Below, one piece after another: positions 43,431 to 56,790 of a stretch of DNA of 64,000 nt. The DNA comes from Combretum micranthum (Eukaryota; Streptophyta; Magnoliopsida; Myrtales; Combretaceae): contig JAMXBD010000058.1 in the NCBI GenBank assembly GCA_024138025.1, positions 744,001 to 808,000 on the forward strand, in the 5' to 3' direction. Position 1 is the first letter of the stretch. Each line of letters opens with the position of its first letter. A program made the translations under genes and the position numbers. The notes beneath the pieces were generated by a model. That model saw only the letters and a list, made by a program, of their open reading frames with translations, was not told where the DNA came from and did no database searches.

Positions 43431-45247
43431 AAATGTATAATAGGAAATGCAATGTAGCTCGATTCGTGAAGTGCATGAATAAATTTTATTAAGAGTCTAG
43501 CATTTAGTTATATTATTTTGAGGGTGATCATACAATTTTCAGATACTTCAACATGGTAGTAGAGCATACAATTTATTATACGTAATTCAAGACTCGATAT
43601 GCTTAACATGAATTCACCAATCATTATAAATCACTTGCACTTTTCCATTTTATCTTTTTTCTATTTCTAGTACCACTAAACTACAAGCACAAATATGAGT
43701 ATGAAAAATAAGAAGTAAACTCACTTGGCCATGTCTCGATAGTAGCTTTCTTAATCAAAATAATCCTCGGGGTAGCAAACATCGTCCTCTTCATTTCCTA
43801 GACAAAGGAAATACCAAGAATGAGTATTTCATAGAATCTTGACTTAAATTTTCTAAATCTATCTCATTTGAGGTAAAGTTCGGATTTATGGAAACTTCAA
43901 CTCAAAATGGTCATCACTTGCTTATTTTAACTCAGAATTTTACATATTATATATCGTTTTCTACCTACTTGAAAAGATCTATATATTTATAAGATTATAT
44001 TTATCATAAAAATTCACTTAGGTCCCAAAATGGTTCGGTACAAAATCACCACAAATTTTCTAGCCCCTAACAATACAATTTTCCAAACTTTTCTTCACCA
44101 AAAAATACTTGAGCAAAAATATAGATATGTATATGATTGGAAAAAAGTCTTTTTGATACATAAATAGACTCATATTTTATGCATGATGCTATTGGTGTTG
44201 TCTCAACAATTATTTTTTTCATAAAACAACTTCTCTTATGGGTTTGAAAAATTGGTCTTTGACAAATTTTTCTTTAAGTGGTTGGAACGGAAACTATGAA
44301 TTCTTAAGTATTATAAATAAATGTTTTCTTATATTTTTATTTCCTAATCCATCAATGATAAATTAACTTTCCAAAGAAGATCTGGTTCTTTGAGGTATCT
44401 ATAAATTTTATTTCTAGTGATTGAAAAATAGAGTTTTAAAAAATTTTCCTAAGTTGTTAATAGTCTCTAATGTCTCGAATTGTGTTACATGTATATTTTC
44501 TCTTCATATTATGTTCTTCTATTTCTTAGCAAATAAGTTTATCATTTTTAAAACTCCTTTCTTTGGCCAAATTATTTATTTAAGTGGGTTTATAGACTAG
44601 TGAGTGGATTTTATCTTAACTTAAAAAACTTATCTAGTTCTCGGTGTTCATTATGAAGTCGATAAAAATTCTTTTAAATAAGTTTTTATGAAAAATTTGT
44701 ATAGCAAAGAATTATCAACATTAAAGTTTTAAACCAAAATTTTCATGTTACCATATTGAAAACAAAGTATGTATTCGTTTAGCTACATTGTTGAAGAAAT
44801 CTTTATTATTACAACTTTAAAATTTATGATGAGCTTGTCTAAGTTTTTATAAAGAATTTATTAAAAACAATTTCTAAGTCTTTAATGGGAAAATCCTTGC
44901 TAAGTGACAAAAATTCATTCTAAAAGAGAGTTTAGTCTTATTTTTCTTTATTAAAGAAAAACTCCTCTTCATTTTTGTTGAGACAATATCAATATGGTTA
45001 TGCATGAATATGAATATATAGTTATGAGAAAGATAAGAATATCACATAATAAGACAGAAAGAGATATAAGAAGCGTAACAATAAGGTCAAGTGTTAGGAG
45101 CCTTAGCTTCATCAAGGCATCCCGAAACTAAGAAAAGACCGGTTCCAAAAAGAGAAAAAACATAAAGAAAAGAAAAAGCATAATAAGAGCAATAAGAGTA
45201 TGAACATGTTAGTAAGATGTTAGATTAGTGAGCTTTTATGCTCTAAA

Positions 45248-45370
45248 TATATATATATATATATAACAATATATATATAACAATATATATAGAGTTAGAT
45301 TAGGAGTAATAATATCAACATAATAACAACAACATAATAATAACAACATAATAACAATAATAACATAATG
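45248..45370. repeat. AT microsatellite and AAC/AAT-rich tract
   Basis: TATATA runs interspersed with AACA, then a series of ATAACAACATAATAA words. It lies in the E3 LTR. Simple sequence only. Confidence 0.85.
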
Positions 45371-45999
45371 AGAGTTTAAGCATGAACAAGAACAAACCAT
45401 GAACATATTGTTGCTTCCTTCACACTACGGTCATGTAATGTTGTATGACATGAAGGAGAAATATTATGAATATTTACCTAAAGGTTAGGTATTGATGGAT
45501 GAAGAAGAATTTTTTATTTTTTATTATTTTTTTTTGTGGTTGTGTGGAGTTAGTAATGGGATGAGAGGAAAAGGGAATTGAGAAGGAAATTGTTTGTAGA
45601 GAAATTTGTAAGAGAGTTTTGTGGAGAGAATTTAGTTGAGTTCTGTTATGTAAAATGAAGTGTATGAAATAAATGGAGGGAGAGAGTGTATTTATAGAGA
45701 TTTGTGAGGAAAATTAGATGTAATAAAATAAAATAAAAAAGAAAAGAATATAGATAGTAAGAGAAAGGGGGTGCCAGACTTGTGAAGAGGGAGAGAGAGA
45801 TTGTATTTAATTTTTATTTTTGTAATAAAAAGTGATTAAGATGTGAGATGTGAGTGATATAAAGTTGTATTGGAAATGAAAAATATAATAAATAGGTGTA
45901 TAGGTAATAAGAAAAAGTAGAGATAGGTAAATAGTGTAGAATAGTGGCATGAAAGTAGACAAGAAAAATTAATATCGTTAGTAAAGAAAATACTACTCT

Positions 46000-46860
46000 C
46001 TATAGGTTAGTTTATGGAAAGTCATGCCACCTTCCAATCAAAATTAAACATAAGGCGTATTGGGCAATCAAAATTGTTACTTTGATTTAGGAGCTGTTAG
46101 GTTGAAAAGAAGGTTGCAATTGAATGAATTAGATGAGTGGAGAGGGCAAGCATATGACAATATGAGGATATACAAGGAGAGGACAAAGAAATATCATGAT
46201 TTGCATATCTGCTATTCAAGGGAATTCAAGGAAGGGGACCAAGTGTTGTTGTTTAATTCCTTGTTAAAACCTTTTCTAGTAAAATTGAAATCAAGATGGT
46301 CAGGTCCTTTTGTAGTCAAGAAAGTATTCCAACATGGAGCTATGGAGCTTGAGCACCCAAATCATGATAATTTCAAAGTAAATGGCCAAAGATTGAAGCT
46401 CTATTTAAATGATGAAGCAAAAAGTGAGGATCGAGAGGAGCTTAAACTCTAATCATTGGAAATTTAATTGATGAAAGTGAAAGACGTCAAGCTAGCGACG
46501 TTAAAAAAGTGCGCTTCTTGGGAGGCAACCCATGACTAACCTATGTAAGTTAAGTTCCTTTTTGTTTTCACTATCCCAAGTCTTCTTGTTGTCAAAATTG
46601 CAGGTTTTTGAGAAGGAGATCAAGATTAATTGAAGGAAGTGACAGTGTATTTTTAAGTGTGGGGAAGCATGAAACATAAGTAAGAAACTACCAGCTATCA
46701 TTTCTAAGTGTGTCAGGTATTTATATTTCACTTTTAGTAAGGTTAAGTGGCTTGGAGAATTTGGTAAATTTTTAAGCACCTACATTACCTTGCATAAGCA
46801 GTGTTTGAAGTGAGGCCCTTAAGTCAAAAAGTTTCTGGACAATAATTTGGACACAGCCTA
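46000..46860 (+). pseudogene. Athila-like Gypsy integrase C-terminus and 3' region
   Basis: Starts at the LTR break with TLYRLVYGKSCHLPIKIKHK and YWAIK. A frameshift before 46090 leads into LQLNELDEWRGQAYDNMRIY, TKKYHDLHICYSREFKEGDQ, KSRWSGPFVVKKVF and FKVNGQRLKLYL. These blocks are the hallmark of Athila/Tat integrase ends. The frame stops at 46450. The following GTTAAAAAAGTGCG...GGGAGGCAACCCATG and TTTAAGTGTGGGG motifs are typical of Athila 3' regions. The N-terminal parts of pol are missing. Its + orientation differs from the surrounding Tekay-like elements. Confidence 0.87.
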
Positions 46861-47703
46861 TGTAACACTCTAAAATAAGGCATTACAACCGCTACGTATC
46901 CTCTCTTATATAGGACACGCAAAGGCTCAAATATCCACAATAATACAATTATCACCTGTAAACACACATAGGGTATTTCATAGGATACAAAACCTAAAAA
47001 CAATAACTTCATAAAGCATAAACTCCTAGTTCAAGCATAAAATACAAGTTGACATTATAGCCAACAAATTCAACAGAAACTAAAAACTGTTTGCATTAAA
47101 ATTTTTTCATTTAAAACCAACATAAACATCCAACTACAACTCCAAATGATCTAAACATGTCTTTTATTTAGAAATACTGATATATGAAGACTACCTCTCT
47201 GCTGGTAGTCGGGTTCACTATCGCCATCCCCACTATCAAAGAATAACTCATATCCGAAAAGATCATAGACTATATCTTCTTCACTTGTACCTGAAATTTA
47301 AAAGAATGAGCGGCGATACCTAGTGCGATAACTCCAATCCAAAAACAAATGCATATGCATATACAACAGGCAGATAATTCATGCAACTTAAACTAATGCA
47401 AACAATCGTATTATTATCTTTCTTAAGCTAACAAAACAACACAGTCCAGTATTAGGTATACTCTAATCCGAACTTGGAGTTACTCAGACCCCATTGAAAA
47501 TCAAACAACTCTTTGAAAATAATAATCATATACATATATGGATGAGTGGGTACTCCCTAAACATCCCAAATCCAAAACTCCTAATTCTACTGGAATCATA
47601 TCAAGGCGTAAGTCCACTAGGGACAACCTCACACCAAGATCATCAGGGTACCTCACCAATATCACTGTCTACTAGGTCTTTACTGGTCAAAGCCAAGCAC
47701 AAC
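46861..47703. repeat. Family-2 LTR, left part
   Basis: Starts TGTAACACTC after the Athila 3' region and is colinear with the solo LTR at 41714. It is interrupted at 47703 by a family-1 solo LTR and resumes at 52645. Confidence 0.85.
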
Positions 47704-50700
47704 TGTCACGCCCCGAAGGGTACCCTAAATGTGGTAGTCCGCCGTACACAATGTTAAAGCCTAAGAATGACCACCCAAGTCACGCGAAAGCTTCCATACT
47801 ATGTACAAGGCGTCTAACACATGGAGGAGACTCATCGGAGTGATACATTTGATGTTGATATAACTTAAATAACAATGTAAAGGAATTTCAATTTACCATA
47901 CCCCAAATACAAAACATTATACTTCAATTGCATTCCTCCAAAGACTTCCTACATAAAACTATTACAAGGCAAATCATAAAACCTAGCTGATAACTTCAAA
48001 CATTCTTATTCTTTGCCGAAATCCCGAAGTCATTCTCGGCTCCAACAATCACGGTCCCCACTTAGCATTCTTGAGATAACCTGTTCATTTAAACAACTAT
48101 TGGGGTATAAGCTACACTAGCTTAGTGAGAATTTTCTTGATTCTGTACCATAACAAGCAAGTTATAATCATCCATATGCTAGCATGAACAAACACATGAA
48201 CAAACAATTATGTATGGGTATCCGAAACCCACACACAGAACGGATTTACGCCCTCCGTATCTTGGGTTAGGGATGGTATTGAAGTCTACACGACCGCTGC
48301 TAGTCCCAAGCCCTTGGCTTATAGCACTCGACTCGGCTAGGCTCACCCATGGAATGCATCCCCGATGCGCCTTAGTTCCCATGAATGAGCTCTGGCACCG
48401 GTCTCGTTATCCAAACGAGTCATCATCGGACTATACCGATCAACCTGCATAGGAGTAGCACGCTACCAATGCAATATGTCCGATGCGATGCATGACCAAT
48501 TTAATTTTTGCTTAGGTCAAAATATTCATACATTCTTTAGACTGATCAACCAATATCATACACATAACAGAAATAATATGAACAATGCAGTTATCCAATC
48601 AAATCATGGTTTCAATATGCTTTAGTATTCTTTGGCATACATTCATTACAGTCTCATCATATATCCCATCCCCATTCATATCGATTTTTATCTTGTTTCT
48701 ATAATTCTAATGCAACTAGCTACAAGCACAAATAAGGTAACAAAATAAGAAGAAAACTCACTCGGTCATTGGATCACCGGTCTCTTAGTAAAAGTAATCC
48801 GGTGGTAGGAAATTATCGATTTCGGAATCACCTAAAAAGGAAGAAATACTTTAATAAGTATTTCAACTCAGACTAATCCAAACAATCTTATACAAACTAT
48901 CAAATTCGTAATTCTCGTCCTAAGCTGGAATTCCAACTTAAAACGGCCATAACTTGGTCATTTTAACTCGGAATTTCGTAAATTATATATCGATTTCTAT
49001 CTACTTCAAAAGATCTATCTAATTCTAATATTATATTTAAGTTTTGAAAACTTTAAAGCTTTGAAAAGGTTGGATCGGATCAGAACAGTAGCAATTTCAA
49101 TTTCGAAAAAAATATTTTTTTAAATGTTTGTAATATTCCTATTATATATGAGATTAGTTTAATGTATGCATGATCTTGATGATTTTTGTTAAAAGAAAAT
49201 TTTATAGCTTTTTATCTTCCAAGACCATAATAACAACTACTTATGAAAAATCTAGTTTTCTAACTTTGATCATTTCCATTTGTTTTGGATTTATTTCTTA
49301 AATATAATTATCTTTATTAAAATTGAGTCTTCATTATATCTATTACTTATGACCTTCATTTCTACATAAAAATTTCCATTATACTTTGTAAACATGTCTT
49401 CAAGTACAGTTGATTCCAAAATCCGAATTTTGTAAAAATTAGTTTTTGAATGATTCCTTTAAGTAAAAATCATTTGATATTTAGAAAATTAGGGCTCAAC
49501 CATACATAACCACTAAGGACTTCATTTTTACATAAAAATTTGCATTTTGCACTTTGCAAATATGTTTTCAAATAGGATTTACTCAAAAATCCAAATTTTT
49601 AGAAATCCACTTTTTGAATGATTCCTTCGGAAAAAACTTGTTTAATGCATTAAAATTTAAGACTTTACTATACCTACTACTTAAGGACTTCATTTAATAC
49701 ATAAAAAATTTTATTTTGAACTTGGGTAATAGGTGTTTTCATGAGTATCATCCAAAGTTATGAATTTTACAAGTTAACTACTAACTTCAAATTTTCCATC
49801 TTGATTCTACTTCTTATTTTACACCTTAATCTCATCAAAACTCATTTCAACTTGTAAAAATCACTACTTAATGATACCTATTACCTATACCCTTCATTTT
49901 TCACATAAAACATGAGTTTTGGAGTTGATAAATGGGTTTTCAAAATTGGTCTTGGTTGAGATCTGAATTTACAAAATTTATTTGTGGACATATCTTTTGA
50001 TAAAATCTATCTAAACTTATGAAAATCTATTTCTTACATATCATATCTTAAGAGCCTTTCATATCTTGAATAAAAACTTCATTTTTGAGTTGGAAAACAT
50101 GTTTTTAAAATATGCATTGGCCTAAATCCCAAAATAAGATTTTTATTTTGAAAATAACTTTTGAAAATCACCTTTGATTCTTGTAAAAAGAAGTTTTGAT
50201 ATACATACATTAAGCCTTCATTATCTTAAGTAAAAATTTCATTTTGACACTTGGAAAGTGGTTTTTAAATAGGGGTCTTGCCAAAATACGAATTTCACCA
50301 TTTTTGTTTAAGTTCAAAACCAAGATCTACACTTAATATGAACATAAATCTAAAAGAAACCCATGGTAGTAAACTATAAATTTATAGATCTAAACTTTAC
50401 TCATCAAAATCTTTTATTCATGTTATCTATTCCCTAAGCCCTTCATTTTAAATGAAAAATACACATTTTGAAGTTGAAAAATAACTTTTCTAAATATAGG
50501 TCCTTTCATCCGAATTTTCAAAAATGATTTTTGTTGAAAATAAAATAGATCTTGAGCTTTCTAAAACTTTCCTACCATCATCATGCTACTACAAGTTGTT
50601 CATGAACATAAAACAAAAGTCTAATGCATTTTTATGAACTCAAAACACTGGATCTAGTTATAAATGCATGAATCATAAGCAATAACAAAAATAACAACTC

Positions 50701-52644
50701 AAATAACAAGACCTAAGGCATAAACAAAAATCAAAGCTACAAAAAGTTAGATCTACAAAATATAACTACTTTTAATCAAGAAAATAATAGTAATACAAGA
50801 GAATAATCATAGAGAAGTGGAGTATTTCATTTTGGTATCATCATCCTTAGCTTTTAAGCTAATGGAATGTCATTTGATGCATGAAACTCTCACTATACTT
50901 TACCCATATCACCTATGGAAGCTTTGGACAAGATTTTTATTCAAGAATCCTGAAGAAATATGTGGGGAAGCTTATAGAAGAAATAGGGGCAGCTTGTGTT
51001 CTTGAAAGAACAAGAGCAAAATGAAGAAAGAAAGAGAGGAAAAAGAGAGAGAAAAAGATAGGGAATTGTAAAGGGAAAAAGTGTAAATGAAAAAGAGAGA
51101 GAAGAGGAGTGTATTAAATGAATGAAAGAAAGAAAAAAAAAAATAAAACAAGGGCAGCAAGTTTGGAGGGCTGCATGTGAAAGTGGAGGAGTAGAGAGAG
51201 GGAATTTGTTGAATTTTGACTTGAAATTGAATTGTATAATTAATGTATAAATGTAGCTTCTTGAAGAAGGATTGAAAGAGGATTATTTTAATTAATTTTT
51301 AGAGTAATTCAAGAGTCAAGGCAGCCATAAAGGGGTCAAAATCTGCCATGAAGTGTGGGATAAAGTGTAGAAAGATTGAAGTGAAAAAGAAGTGATGTGT
51401 GAAAGGTGTACTTGAAGTATGGGTTGGAAAAAGTGCTTTTTATTCAGAAAAATACAAAATAAAATTAGGAAAAATATTTTTAAATAAGTGGCAGAATTTT
51501 CATAAATAAAATTAAATAATTATTTGAATTATTTTAGTATTTTAACAAATATATTACCGGTATGATCAAAATACACGAATATAGGCTATAAATGATATTT
51601 TTATAACCCGAAAAATTATAAAAAATTATTTTATGAAAATAAAAATATTTTTTAAATATTTTTTCAATTATTAAATTAATTTATTTTATTTTTAGTATCG
51701 GGACTTAAACAGAATATGATCTCGTAAAAACCCGAAACGAACTCATTTTTAGAAAAACAAAGTTTTCTATAATATATAAAATATTTATCTAAAAATATAA
51801 GGCTTTGTAAGAATAATAAAATTGTGTAATGAAATGGAAGTGATTAATGCAAAAGTCTAATTAATTACCGGTAGTAATGAAAATACGATAAAAAGGTTAT
51901 AACTGTAACTTTTATAACCCGAAAAATTATATAACTGATATATTTGGAAATCTTATGAAATTACAAGTCTAACGGTACTAATGGTATATTTTTGATATCT
52001 CGAGCCCCCTGGACACGCTTTTCGAAGTCTGTATCCGAACGGGTTCGAAATAAGTAAAAAATTTACCAATCTGATATTTTTAAGCAAACTTATATTACTA
52101 CGAGCTATTCTACACATTTAAACTACACCTCGGCCTCTAGGGTTAAGGGTGGTAGATTGCCGGACTTAAACTACTGTATTCCACTTAGGGATTCTGGGTG
52201 ATTTTTCCGGTTTAGATCTTTACCAATTTGGAAACTGAAATTTTATGTTTATACAACATATTTAGTTTGAGAAATTTATTTTAAATTTGATTTTTTGTAA
52301 GTATTTAATATCTCTCGACGTTTTCAGAATTCTTTGAATTGGGTTTTATTTCCGAAGGTTAATCATTATGTACTTTTTAATAATTTGTTTTTGGGTTCTC
52401 TATTACCCGATTTTATAAGTCGGAGTTACATATAGAATTTGTCGTACGTAGTGGTTTTGGAATTGAAGTATGTTGAGTTCTTATTTTGTTTTTAAGGATT
52501 CTTATTTTTCTCAAGTTTCGAAAATTTCTGGATTCGCTCATGTTTTAGGACTAGTTGAAGTTCGGCTTTAATTTAGAGTGATTTTTAGGGTTTATTTTCG
52601 AAGTTCATCTTAGAATTATTTACTGAAATTTTTCAGGGCTTACA
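47704..52644 (-). mobile_element. Family-1 solo LTR of 4.9 kb with intact target duplication
   Basis: + strand ends are TGTCACGCCCC (47704) and GGGCTTACA (52644), flanked by ACAAC at 47699-47703 and 52645-52649. It has no coding remains and carries the conserved family-1 block at about 48931-49020 and a C/T-rich leader near 51000-51150. At 4941 bp it is a long LTR. Open frames at 48179-48452 and 50817-51160 inside it are not supported as genes. Confidence 0.92.
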
Positions 52645-53747
52645 ACAACCAAACATACAATTATTAAACCGAATAATGATTAGGTTTATTAAAAAATTCT
52701 GTTCCTACAGGCTACAACCATTCAGTCAATACTAAACTTACGGGCAAAAATAGTGGTCGTACCTTTCTCAATTTCAGAAACACAACTCAAATCCTCAAAT
52801 TTGATATCAATAACAACAAAAACGATCCAAACTCCGTAAACTCCTATATCCACCCCAACAACAATTCCATAAACTCCAAATATCCTGTTACAACATATAT
52901 ATATATATCAATAGATATGAACACATTATCAATATTTTCTAATAGACATGAATCTTCCATAAATTCTAACCTGAAAAGAAATCTCCACTATCTGCACCGT
53001 CTATTTCGATCAAACTCCACAAATATCCTAAAAAACAACAACGAACTACACAAAACTCCACAAATTTCGAATATTTTACCGAAACCCTAATATTATATGA
53101 CAATAAGAACATATAATGATCATCCAATCACACATTATTTAATTTCATCAACTAAAAGACGAAACTTACTAATTTGGGTCACCAAAACCCGACTTACATC
53201 CACAAATTCAGATCCCAACCAAATCTAGGGTTTCCTTCATGCAAACAAATCACAAAATCCTTAGAATTTGCATGAAATTCGTATAAATCTAATATGAGAA
53301 CATTATACTTACTTGTTTTAATCACAAAAATCACTCCTTATCCAACCAAGATAGATTTAATTCGAGATCTAAACCTTTCCCATGTTTTTCCTTCAAAAAC
53401 ACAACAAAATTGTAAACCCCTAAAATTTTCGGTTAACTTTAAGCTTGATCTTAGAATTAAAAGTCAACCGGAACCCTAAGGTTAACAAGAGGCTAGTACA
53501 AACCCTAGAAATTTAGATATGGCATTTCCGTTTTCTTCAACCCTAGAAAACGAAGTTGGAATGATTAATGATAACAGCTCATAATAGCTTTAAGTTATAT
53601 AAAAATATCAGAATTGCGAAATTCAAGTGTCCTTCGAACTCAATCGGGATCAGTCCTTGAAAATCATCCCAGAGCCCGGAATAATAAAAAAATTCCAATA
53701 ACACTGATAGGATCGATTTAATATAAGGATTTCAAAAATATCAGTTT
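52645..53747. repeat. Family-2 LTR, right part
   Basis: Continues 47703 after the ACAAC duplication. It is cut at 53747 by the E4 LTR and does not recognisably resume. Its last 40 bp (AAGGATTTCAAAAATATCAG) resemble the U3 area of family 1, which suggests that family 2 is a related Gypsy LTR. Confidence 0.75.
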
Positions 53748-55087
53748 TGTCATGCCCCAACGGGTACCCGAAACGTGACAGCCCGCCGTACGCAATATTA
53801 AAACTTAAGAATGACTACCTCGGTCACTCAAAAGTTTCCATATCGGTACAAGGCGTACATTCATATTAAAGGGAGACCGGTGAAGTAATGCATTTTAAGA
53901 TATTGGCAGCGGAACATACAAAATAACACTTAATATAATTCATAGAAACATAAGGTCTTTACAACTTCTAAGGGGCATTCCCCCGATAATAACAACATAG
54001 TTCTAATAAAGATAAAATAACTAAAGCTAGAAGATTTTTGAAGAAATCTACTCTTTGACTTCAAAACAGAATTCTTCCAAAAGCTTTCCAAAATAAAGAT
54101 TCTACCTGGGGAATTAAGATGGTCTCGGGTGCAAAAAGATAATCCTGCAAAGTCAAAAGTCTATAGGAGTATAAGCATAACTAGCTTAGTGAGATATTCC
54201 TTACACAAAAGTACTCATAACAAGCAATCAACCAAGTTTATTAATCAAGAATATGAAATGCAACAACCATATGATCAAACATTACATACGACTATCCGGT
54301 TTCATATGAGTGATGGATTTACCCCTCCATCAGTGGTTAGGGAATGCTTTGAATTGGGTCCCAAACGACCTCCTTAAAGTTGCACACGTATTGGGGTTCC
54401 AACGAACTGTACTACTAGTCACCGAGCTTTCTTACCCAAAGCGATCAATCTGGCTCGGCTACAACTTGAGACCGTATTCCCCGAATGTCCTAACTCTCAA
54501 GGTTGTAGCAAGGCAGCTTACTTTTCTGGTCCCACACTGAGGAGTAGTAGCAAAATTTCGAAATGATATTCTAAGTGATGCATGAGCAATTTATTATATG
54601 GGGATTCCGATATGACATTAAATCATTTAAAGTGATCAAACAATATTTGCACACATAACAATACATACATGGAAGCATTTATATCAATCACAATTCGGGT
54701 TCCGATATACTTATTGTTCATTAATCTCACACAACGATTCACATACATAATTCCCATGATATCCCACATGCATATCAATTTTATTTTTTCCTAACATCTA
54801 GTGCTCTATTCTACAAGCACATGCGCGAATATATAAGCGTAAAGGAAACTCATTCGTTAATAGCGATCTAGGAGTCGAAGTAATCCTTGGAGAAGACAAG
54901 ATCTTGATCCTCGACACCTAAACAAAAGAAATACCAACATGAGTATTTCAGCCAAGATCTATTCAAATTCTATAATTCTACCTTAGTGAATTCATAAAAA
55001 TCGTATGAAATGGAAATTCCAACTTAAAATGGCCATAATTTGCTCATTTTAACTTGGAATTTCGCATGTTATATACCGATTTCTACC
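53748..55087 (-). repeat. E4 3' LTR, partial
   Basis: Starts TGTCATGCCCC and follows sister LTRs up to the end of the conserved block (55017-55087), where it switches in mid-sequence to integrase coding sequence. At least 2 kb of LTR and the chromodomain end of pol are lost. Confidence 0.88.
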
Positions 55088-55915
55088 TAGGCGATAGGCT
55101 AGATCTCCCACTCGTTTAAGCACTTTAAAAGGTCCAATGTTCCGTGGGCTCAACTTTCCTTGTGAGCGTACTCTATGTATACTCTTGATTGGACTTATCT
55201 TTAAATATACATGGTCTCCTACTTGAAATTCAAGAACTCGCCTTTTCTGATCTGCCCAGCTTTTTTGTCTATCTTGGGCCTCTTTCATTTGCTGTCGGAT
55301 TACTCTTACTTTATCTACTGCATCTTGTACCAAGTCAGGTCCAATGATGAGCTTTTCCACATCATCCCAAAATAGAGGCGACCTACAGCGTCGTCCGTAC
55401 AAAGCTTCATATGGCGGCATTTGTATGGGCAAGTGGTAGCTGTTGTTGCAGGCAAACTCTATGAGCGACAACTAAGCATCCCAACTCCCTTTGAATTCCA
55501 TAACACAAGCACGCAACATGTCTTCCAAGGTTTGGATCATTCGTTTCGATTATCCATCGGTTTAAGGGTGATAAGCCATGCTAAAATGCAACTTTGTCCC
55601 CATACATTTTTGTAAACTTGTCCAAAACTTAGATACGAATCTGGGATCTCGGTCTGACACAATTCCAGCATGTACTCCATGTAAATGTACTATTTCCTTT
55701 ATGTAAAGCTTGGCTAGCTTGTCCATTGAGTACGTCATGTTGATTGGTATGAAATGAGCCGATTTGGTCAAGCAACCTACTACAACCTATATAGCATCAT
55801 ACCCTGCTGATGTTCTTGGTAATCCGCATACAAAATCCATCAAGATTTGATCCCACTTCAATTCAGGTATGGGCAAAGGCTTTAGCAATCTCTCGGCCTT
55901 TGATGTTCCACCTTT
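55088..55915 (-). pseudogene. E4 integrase core and C-terminal part
   Basis: Frames 55471-55088 (EFACNNSYHLPIQMPPYEAL, YGRRCRSPLFWDDVEKL, VGDHVYLKISPIKSIHRV, GDLAYRLG) and 55771-55562 (TKSAHFIPINMTYSMDKLAK, IVSDRDPRFVSKFWTSLQ, with the second catalytic Asp kept) are separated by stops and shifts near 55470-55560. The first frame is fused to LTR sequence, so no chromodomain remains. Confidence 0.88.
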
Positions 55916-56790
55916 ATTTTTGACAAATTGGGCACTTCATCACATAATTGGCTACATCTCGTTTCATTCCATTCCACCAAAAGTGGCTCTTAAGATCTTG
56001 ATACATCTTAGTTCCTCCCGGATGTACTGTGTATCCTGAGTTATGAGCTTCACACATGATTTCTCTTCTCATATTCTCATCATCTGGCACACATAACCTT
56101 CCTTTCATCCTCACTACATCTTCTTCATCTATGGTGAAGTCGGTATACTTCTCTGCTTGAACTTCCCCTTTGATCCTTAGTATGACTTCATCATATCGTT
56201 GAGCTTCTTTAATCCGTTCCACAAGGGTTGGTTCCATCACCAAGCTAGATATTTCCTCCTCCACATCATTTCCAATGAATTCGATACTCAGCCTTTCGAA
56301 TTCTCTTGCCAATTCCTTTTGGTCGGTCAACAAAGCGGCAACTTCCTCATTATTCTTTATGCTTAAGGCATCTGCAACGGCATTAACTTTTCCTGGACAA
56401 TAATTGATTCCAAGATCATAGTCCTTTATAAGCTTTAACCATCTCCATTGTCTCATATTCAACTCCTTCTGAGTGAATAGGTACTTAAGGCTCTTGTGAT
56501 CCGTATATATTTCGCATCTTTGTCCATATAAGTGATGCCTCCATATCTTGAGTGCGAAAACAATGGCAGCTAGCTTTAAGTCATGCGTCGGATAATTTTG
56601 CTCGTGCGGTCTCAACTGTCGCAAAGCATAAGCAATTACTTTTCCTTCTTGCATTAGCACACATCCAAGACCATTTCTTGATGAGTCGCTATGCACTGTG
56701 TAAGGCTTCTCAGGGTCTGGTAAAACGAGTATAGGTGCAAATACAAGCTTGTGCTTGAGCTCTTGGAAACTCCTTTCTCTTTTATCAGTC
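55916..56790 (-). pseudogene. E4 RNase H and integrase zinc finger
   Basis: A 260-codon open frame: [60 protein letters not shown], then a linker and the integrase HHCC finger ([21 protein letters not shown]). It continues the RT frame after a stop near 56793. Confidence 0.9.

Larger units (their letters stand above)
40935..45999 (-). repeat. E3 5' LTR, truncated, with a nested solo LTR
   Basis: The + strand terminus TATCATGCCTC at 40935 corresponds to TGTCATGCCCC in sister LTRs. The LTR runs to about 45999, where it breaks off at AGTAAAGAAAATAC, a point about 400 bp inside the E2 LTR. It contains the conserved family-1 block (43896-43982), an inverted TATAAATA (45689-45696), a C/T-rich leader and AT microsatellites (45248-45370). 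The solo LTR at 41714-43430 is a later insertion. Confidence 0.85.

Noticed and set aside
48179..48452. Open frames on both strands in the 4.9-kb LTR
   Set aside because: The interval is a solo LTR with clean ends and target duplication. The equivalent positions in sister LTRs are not open.
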